Assembly (NCBI GenBank): GCA_963727285.1
Contig: CAVSFF010000009.1
Location: forward strand, 1-64,000
DNA length: 64,000 nucleotides
Direction: 5' to 3'
Origin: CAITWD01 sp963727285
GTDB taxonomy: Bacteria > Actinomycetota > Thermoleophilia > Miltoncostaeales > Miltoncostaeaceae
Positions 59,968 through 64,000 of this stretch are shown here, piece by piece. Each line of letters starts with the position of its first letter. Positions within the stretch are counted from its first letter, which is position 1. A program made the position numbers and the translations under genes. The notes beneath the pieces were generated by a model. That model saw nothing but the letters and a program-made list of their open reading frames with translations. It was not told where the DNA came from and did no database searches.

Positions 59968-60586
59968 GTGATGCGATCGACCGTTGCACTGCTCGCGACA
60001 GGCCTTTGCGCTCTCGGCGTCGCCGTGACCGTCGCGAATGCGAGCCCCGGATCCGCGAGCCCCGGCCCCGCCGCCCACGCCCGTGCCACGGCGACCGCCG
60101 ATGCGCAGCTGATCGCGGCGCTGAAGGTGCGCATGACTGCGGCTCGACAGCTCGAGCACGCCACGTTGACCGCGATCGAGCAGCGCCTGCGCGCGATCTA
60201 CGCGACGCCCGACGAAGATCCGGTCATGGTGCTCCTGGCGGGCAACATCACCGAAGCGGTCGACTTGGCCAATCTCAACGATGCGGTGTCCCGCTCGGAT
60301 GCGCAACTGCTGTCCAACTACACCAACTCGCTGGCCAATCTCCAGACCGCCCAGGCGGAGTTGGCCGAGAACATGGTCCGCGTCACCGCCGGCGCACGAC
60401 TGGCGGCCGCACGCGCCGCCGCCCGCGCGCCCGCGCGCACCGTCGCCGCCGCGACGCCGGTTGCCCGGGCTCGTCGGCGGGTCCGGGTCGGGCGGACTGC
60501 CGGCCGCGCTTCTCGCCCAGCACGCGCTTCCGGGGTCCGTTCCCATCGATCCCCGTACGGGCCGTCCGTACCGCAGCACGCCCTAG
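59968..60586 (+). pseudogene. Secreted helical protein, probably frameshifted
   Basis: Begins with a signal peptide (STVALLATGLCALGVAVTVANA), then an Ala/Leu-rich helical region (LIAALKVRMTAARQLEHATL; DAQLLSNYTNSLANLQTAQA). After about residue 165 frame 1 turns into Arg-rich low-quality sequence running to 60714, into the convergent ppgK gene. A different frame from about 60465 gives GGSGSGGLPAALLAQHALPG and ends RPYRSTP at 60586, which looks like a genuine C terminus. One extra base near 60460-60470 would join them. Function unknown. The start is GTG 59968 or ATG 59971. Confidence 0.6.
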
Positions 60587-60606
60587 CGACAACCCTCGAC
60601 CTTAGG

Positions 60607-61356
60607 TTAAGGTTGAACTATTCGGTGGCCGTCAACCGACACGGCGGCCCCGACCGTACCCGCGGCGTTGCGCAGTCGGGCGATCACGACACGTGGACGC
60701 ACATCCAGCAGTGACACAAAGTGCGCCGAGTCGACGGTGATCTCGCCGCCCAGCAAGATCATGTCCGGCCACACGAGCGCATCGATCCGGCGCAGATAGG
60801 TCTCGAGCCGCGCGGCCCACTGTTCCCACGTGAGCCCCTCATCGATCTTGGGCTTGGCGGCCGCACGATTCTCCGCCGGCGCACCGTCGATCTCGATATG
60901 GCCGAACTCGAGATTCGGCACGAGGACCCCGTCGACAAACAGTGCCGATCCGATCCCGGTCCCCAACGTGAGCATGAGCACGACGCCCGTCTCGCCGAGC
61001 CCGGCACCAAAGCGCATCTCCGCGATGCCGGCGGCATCCGCGTCGTTGAGCACGACGCACGGACGGCGCAACGCTGCCCGAAAGTGCTCCTGCGCCGGGC
61101 AGCCGATCCACGACGACGCCAAGTGGGTGGCCGCAAGGATACGCCCGTGCACGACCGGTCCGGGGAACCCGATCCCGACCGGCAGGTCCGGCGCAAGCCC
61201 CTCGGCAAGGTCGACGACGATCCCCGCCATCTCGTCCGGACCGCAGTCGACCGGCGTCGGCACCCAGCGCCGATCGCCGATCAGTGTGCCGGCAATCGTG
61301 TCCACAAGCCCCGCTTTGACGCCCGTTCCTCCGATATCGATCCCGATGGCCTCTAT
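60607..61356 (-). CDS. ppgK: Polyphosphate glucokinase (ROK family), probable AUA start
   Basis: Phosphorylates glucose using polyphosphate or ATP. The 249-aa reading includes the phosphate-binding GIDIGGTGVKAG at the very N terminus, VGIGFPGPVVHG, the catalytic aspartate in VVLNDADAAGIAEM, LTLGTGIGSALFVDG and FGHIEIDGAPAEN. The first canonical start in frame is a GTG at 61305, but it would delete the phosphate-binding motif. Reading back, the frame has no ATG, GTG or TTG. ATA at 61354-61356 overlaps the apt stop (ATAG) and is placed 8 nt after GAGGAG, so it is the probable start unless the base is misread. Confidence 0.82.
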   Translation of the reverse strand: MEAIGIDIGGTGVKAGLVDTIAGTLIGDRRWVPTPVDCGPDEMAGIVVDLAEGLAPDLPVGIGFPGPVVHGRILAATHLASSWIGCPAQEHFRAALRRPCVVLNDADAAGIAEMRFGAGLGETGVVLMLTLGTGIGSALFVDGVLVPNLEFGHIEIDGAPAENRAAAKPKIDEGLTWEQWAARLETYLRRIDALVWPDMILLGGEITVDSAHFVSLLDVRPRVVIARLRNAAGTVGAAVSVDGHRIVQP

Positions 61357-61889
61357 TCGGGGAGCTCCTCGTTTGCGTAGTGGACCAGCGACATCACCTC
61401 GTGCGGCGCAAGGCGTTCGCGCCCGCCCAGGAAGTCCAACTCGACGATGAACGCCGTTCCGACGACGATCCCCCCCTGGGCCTCGACCAGCGCGACCTTT
61501 GCGGCGCCGGTGCCTCCGGTGGCCAGCAGATCGTCGTGGATCAGGACCCGCTGCCCGGGATGGATCGCGCCGTCCTGGATCTCCAGCCGATCCGTGCCGT
61601 ATTCCAGCGCGTAGTCGTGTCCGATCGTGATGCCCGGGAGCTTTCCCGGCTTGCGTGCGGCCACGAAGCCGACCCCCAGGGCCCGCGCGATTCCGCCACC
61701 GAGAATGAACCCGCGCGATTCGGCACCGAGGACCACGTCGACCTGGCGAGGGCGCGCCCAGTCGGCGATCCGCGCAATGACGTAGTCGAGTGCATCCGGG
61801 TCGGCGAAGACCGGCATCACGTCATAAAAGACGATGCCCGGCTTCGGGTGATCCGGCACGCGCCCGATGATGGCGTCGAGATCCATCAC
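61353..61889 (-). CDS. apt: Adenine phosphoribosyltransferase
   Basis: Purine salvage enzyme making AMP from adenine and PRPP. The 178-aa protein has the N-terminal IGRVPDHPKPGIVFYDV, GAESRGFILGGGIARAL, ARKPGKLPG, the adenine/PRPP loop VLIHDDLLATGGTGAA and LDFLGGRERL. Start is GTG 61889 (overlapping the merR stop as GTGA) or ATG 61886. It precedes ppgK. Confidence 0.94.
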   Translation of the reverse strand: MMDLDAIIGRVPDHPKPGIVFYDVMPVFADPDALDYVIARIADWARPRQVDVVLGAESRGFILGGGIARALGVGFVAARKPGKLPGITIGHDYALEYGTDRLEIQDGAIHPGQRVLIHDDLLATGGTGAAKVALVEAQGGIVVGTAFIVELDFLGGRERLAPHEVMSLVHYANEELPE

Positions 61890-62605
61890 CCGTTCGTCTG
61901 CACGCGACCACGCAACTCGGTGACCAACAGCAGGTGGCGCATGTGCGACACGAGCCCGGCAAGATCGTCGAGCGCGTTGAACGCCTCGGCCCGACGCTCC
62001 GGATTGCGCGACCGCAGTCCGGTCGACAGCAGCTGCTCCAGCAGGCTTGCCTCGCGCTCGGCCGCAGTCCGGAACATCCGCAGATGGCGGGGTTCCACGC
62101 CGTATTGCGCCAGCTCGGCCGCGGACTGGACGACCTCGACGGAGACTTCATCGAACCCGTCGGAGGCGTCGATCAGCCCATAGTCACCGAGATCCCGCAC
62201 CAGCGCCGGTGACGCACCCGTCCGCTCAAGGAGCTCATCGAGCGTATAGCGGCGACTGGGGGCCGGCTCGGACAGCTGCGCGCGCTTGATCTGCTTGGCC
62301 TGGGCGGTGGCGCTGAAGCTGGCGGAGGCGCTCGACTCGAGCTCCTGGCGGATCACCCGAAGCGGCAGGAACTCGTCCCGCTGCAGCCGCAGAACGGTGC
62401 GCAGCCGCTCGAGGTCCTCCTGGGTAAACAGGCGGTACCCGCCCGGCGTGCGCTTCGGCGCGACGAGCTTCTGATCCTCGAGATAGCGGATCTTCGAGAT
62501 GGAGATCGTCGGAAAGTCCGCCTTCAACGCGTCGCAGACCGCGCCGATGGACAGCGTTGCCTCGCCCGGGACATGCTCGGTCATCCGCTCGGACGTGGTG
62601 GTCAT
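61886..62605 (-). CDS. MerR-family regulator, FtsR/Rv1828-like
   Basis: A 239-aa DNA-binding protein with an N-terminal MerR winged helix (SIGAVCDALKADFPTISIS; KIRYLEDQKLVAPKRTPGGY). A linker is followed by a second region (RYTLDELLERTGASPALV) that looks like another MerR-type helix-turn-helix. The family, with Rv1828 and corynebacterial FtsR, controls cell-division genes such as ftsZ. No metal-binding cysteine cluster is seen. It overlaps the FHA gene (ATGA), the same order as garA-Rv1828. Confidence 0.88.
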   Translation of the reverse strand: MTTTSERMTEHVPGEATLSIGAVCDALKADFPTISISKIRYLEDQKLVAPKRTPGGYRLFTQEDLERLRTVLRLQRDEFLPLRVIRQELESSASASFSATAQAKQIKRAQLSEPAPSRRYTLDELLERTGASPALVRDLGDYGLIDASDGFDEVSVEVVQSAAELAQYGVEPRHLRMFRTAAEREASLLEQLLSTGLRSRNPERRAEAFNALDDLAGLVSHMRHLLLVTELRGRVQTNG

Positions 62606-63057
62606 GGGTTGAGCAGCACCAGTCGAAACTTGCCGACCTGAACCTCGTCCCCGTTTTGCAGCCGCTCCTCGTCGTGAATCCGCCGACGGTTGACATACGT
62701 CCCGTTCAGGCTCCCCAAGTCGCGCAGCACGAGTCCTTCGACCCGGTGCTCGAGTTGGGAGTGGTGCCGGCTCACGGTGATGTCGTCGAGAAAGATGTCT
62801 GCGTCCGGCGAGCGCCCGATCGTGACGATCCCCGTCCGCGGAATCGGAAAGACCACGCCCGTGGGTCCCCCGGCACGAACTGCCAGCACCGGACCCTCGA
62901 GGTTGTCGGCGTCGGCGATCCCGAACGTCGGGCCGTCAACGACGCTAAAGGGCCCCGTGCTCTCGAGGGTCACGCCGTCAGGGTGCAGCGGCGCGCCGCA
63001 GTTGCTGCAGAAGCGGTGCGAGGCGCTCTGCGGCTGATCGCATTCGGGGCAGCGCAC
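62602..63057 (-). CDS. Zinc-ribbon FHA-domain protein (GarA-like)
   Basis: A 151-aa protein. It opens with a zinc ribbon (C-x2-C in RCPECDQ, C-x2-C in FCSNCGAPL). A middle linker is followed by an FHA domain (VTIGRSPDADIFLDDITVSRHHSQL; DLGSLNGTYVNRRRI) that binds phosphothreonine. GarA in mycobacteria is switched by Ser/Thr kinases through an N-terminal threonine. This protein has the zinc ribbon instead, so the mode of control is probably different. GTG start 63057, five bases after the RsiG-like gene. Confidence 0.88.
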   Translation of the reverse strand: MRCPECDQPQSASHRFCSNCGAPLHPDGVTLESTGPFSVVDGPTFGIADADNLEGPVLAVRAGGPTGVVFPIPRTGIVTIGRSPDADIFLDDITVSRHHSQLEHRVEGLVLRDLGSLNGTYVNRRRIHDEERLQNGDEVQVGKFRLVLLNP

Positions 63058-63062
63058 GGGTG

Positions 63063-63338
63063 TTACTCCGTTCCGCCGGGATCCTCTTGCAGCCGATCCA
63101 CATCCGGGATACGGCCCGCGAGAATCCGTGCGAGTGCGTCCACGTCGACGACGGACAACTCACCCTCGTCCTTGGTGGTCAGCCGACGAACGAGCTCTTG
63201 GCGGAGCATGTCGATCCGACCGTGCAGCACACGGCGCTGCATCGAGACCTCACGCTCAGCTTGAGTCAGATCCTTGATGAGCTCCTTGAGCTCGGCATCG
63301 GGGAGTGACGCAAGGTCGGGCAGTGGTTCGAGCTCCAT
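63063..63338 (-). CDS. RsiG-like coiled-coil protein
   Basis: A 91-aa helical protein. The segment LPDAELKELIKDLTQAERE leads into a helix with REVSMQRRVLHGRIDMLRQE. This resembles Streptomyces RsiG/AmfC, an anti-sigma factor that uses c-di-GMP to hold sigma WhiG. The c-di-GMP motif, as I recall it, is E-x3-S-x2-R-x3-Q-x3-D; here it reads E-x3-S-x2-R-x3-H-x3-D, with His for Gln, and is present once. Single-motif forms that act as homodimers are reported from deep-branching Actinobacteria. No partner sigma factor is in the window. ATG 63338 follows AAGGAG. Confidence 0.72.
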   Translation of the reverse strand: MELEPLPDLASLPDAELKELIKDLTQAEREVSMQRRVLHGRIDMLRQELVRRLTTKDEGELSVVDVDALARILAGRIPDVDRLQEDPGGTE

Positions 63339-63369
63339 CTGAGTGGCTCCTTCGCGGTGGCAGATCGAC

Positions 63370-63399
63370 AGCATAGCGCCACAACGGGCGAACCCTCAA
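63370..63399 (-). promoter_or_regulatory. Promoter of the RsiG-like/FHA/merR/apt/ppgK operon
   Basis: Minus strand: -35 TTGAGG (63394-63399), 18-bp spacer, -10 TATGCT (63370-63375). The -35 overlaps the pgsA stop codon. All five downstream genes are overlapping or within 5 bp of each other, so this could drive the whole run. Confidence 0.6.
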
Positions 63400-63965
63400 G
63401 TTTGGGTTGAGATACCTCTCCCCCGCAGTGCGGCGACCGCCGTCCAGACGTAGTGGATGAAGCTGGCCACCGACAGCACGACCGCGATCCAGAACACGAC
63501 ATCGATCCAGGCCGCCGTGCTCAAGAGGGCCAAACCGACGGCGGTCATGGCCAGAAACGACGAGATTTTGCCGAACCGGTCGACCCGCAGATCGATGCCG
63601 GAATTGCGCATCACGACGACGCCGATGATCAGCGCTGCGTCCCGTACGAGGATGATGAGCGGACCCACCGGACCGAAGCGCCCGATCGCGATCAGGCCGA
63701 TCAGCCCGACCGCGACCAACATGCGGTCCGCGAACGGGTCGGCGATCCGCCCGAAGTCCGACTCGGCGTGCAGTGCCCGGGCCAACTTCCCGTCGATGAA
63801 GTCCGTCACGGCGACGGCGGCAAAGGTCCACGCGGCCATCGCGCTGGTGGGGCCCCCATCGACGGCCAGCATCCAGACGATGACGGGCAGCGCGAGCAGC
63901 CGCGCGACCGTGAGCGCGTTCGGTACCCAGTGCAGCCGGCGGGCCGTGTGTGGACTGACGCGCAT
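63396..63965 (-). CDS. CDP-alcohol phosphatidyltransferase (PgsA-like)
   Basis: Integral membrane enzyme of phospholipid synthesis, 189 aa with about five spans. It has the family motif D-G-x2-A-R-x8-G-x3-D-x3-D, visible as DGKLARALHAESDFGRIADP followed by FADR. Resembles phosphatidylglycerophosphate synthase; a phosphatidylinositol-phosphate synthase cannot be ruled out. It starts 12 nt after the 3' end of the tRNA gene on the same strand, so its mRNA may be released by tRNA processing. Confidence 0.9.
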   Translation of the reverse strand: MRVSPHTARRLHWVPNALTVARLLALPVIVWMLAVDGGPTSAMAAWTFAAVAVTDFIDGKLARALHAESDFGRIADPFADRMLVAVGLIGLIAIGRFGPVGPLIILVRDAALIIGVVVMRNSGIDLRVDRFGKISSFLAMTAVGLALLSTAAWIDVVFWIAVVLSVASFIHYVWTAVAALRGRGISTQT

Positions 63966-63977
63966 GAGAAAACGAAG

Positions 63978-64000
63978 TCGGGGCGAGAGGATTTGAACCT
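63978..64000 (-). tRNA. tRNA 3' part, probably tRNA-Pro, cut by window end
   Basis: Minus-strand AGGTTCAAATCCTCTCGCCCCGA holds the 3' part of a T-arm (loop TTCAAAT, 3' stem CCTCT), the 3' acceptor strand CGCCCCG and discriminator A. CCA is not encoded. A CGGGGCG acceptor with A73 is the usual bacterial tRNA-Pro combination, but the anticodon lies outside the window. Confidence 0.75.

Noticed and set aside
59914..60605. Extension of the M32 peptidase frame to 730 residues
   Set aside because: Beyond about 59821 the sequence is Arg/Pro-rich and unlike the family, while the true C-terminal motif sits in another frame; it is a frameshift run-on.
60587..60714. The tail of the frame that starts at 59968, running past 60586
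   Set aside because: It overlaps the 3' end of convergent ppgK and is compositionally unlike coding sequence.
1..64000. Insertion sequences, prophage or defence islands
   Set aside because: No transposase, integrase, capsid, nuclease-helicase or toxin-antitoxin motifs were found on either strand, and no long flanking repeats.

Overview
The window looks like part of a chromosome from a deep-branching, high-GC member of the Actinomycetota. A Thermoleophilia-like lineage (Solirubrobacterales or Gaiellales) is my best guess, made from gene content rather than a tree. The signs are strong GC bias at third codon positions, frequent GTG starts, GTGA/ATGA stop-start overlaps, a MurT/GatD pair, a PpgK-type glucokinase, RNase J, an FHA protein next to an FtsR-like MerR regulator (the garA/Rv1828 arrangement), an RPF-like secreted protein and an RsiG-like coiled coil. 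There are no insertion sequences, phage genes, rRNA genes or CRISPR arrays. This is core chromosome with short islands of lineage-specific secreted and membrane proteins.

1-17 kb, plus strand: the end of gmk, then coaBC, a TPR protein and (reversed) a YbjN-like protein. dtd follows, then the translation operon rimP-nusA-ylxR-infB-ylxP-rbfA-nrnA-truB-ribF, then rpsO, pnp, an M16 peptidase, dapB and an aldo-keto reductase. rimP, rpsO and pnp each have a structured leader that I can draw from the sequence.

17-32 kb: an unknown protein, a secreted collagen-like protein, a TrmH-type RNA methyltransferase (minus), dapA-rnj, superoxide dismutase (minus), ftsK, a RodZ-like protein, cinA-thpR, recA with a near-perfect LexA box, then miaB-miaA-dapF. 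32-41 kb, mostly minus: a GAP-family membrane protein, dapD-dapC-dapE, dut (plus), gatD-methyltransferase-murT-rpiA, then (plus) an MBL hydrolase and an NrtR-like regulator. Together with dapA, dapB and dapF, the window holds every step from dihydrodipicolinate synthesis to meso-diaminopimelate by the succinylase route. It also carries the enzymes that amidate lipid II, so cell-wall precursor supply is a theme.

41-64 kb: small membrane proteins, yqgE, the principal sigma factor, an RPF-like coiled-coil protein, an enolase-superfamily protein, SRPBCC and CAP-like proteins, a Sua5-type tRNA enzyme, a nitroreductase, a 5'-3' exonuclease, a Sco1 protein, a frameshifted MFS pump, a beta-helix surface protein, a methyltransferase, a frameshifted M32 carboxypeptidase and a frameshifted secreted protein. 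The last stretch is the minus-strand run tRNA(Pro?)-pgsA-rsiG-like-FHA-merR-apt-ppgK. Three single-base frameshifts lie within 6 kb here and may be assembly errors.

The most striking shared feature is regulatory. At least eight genes (dtd, dapA, miaB, dapF, dapE, rpiA, the MFS gene and several unknowns) have a TANNNT -10 box 6-8 nt before the start codon, which predicts leaderless mRNAs. The same architecture exposes an unannotated 32-codon gene at 48733-48831, closed by a perfect 11-bp hairpin. Also notable are a probable AUA start for ppgK and a zinc-knuckle-like tail on NusA.
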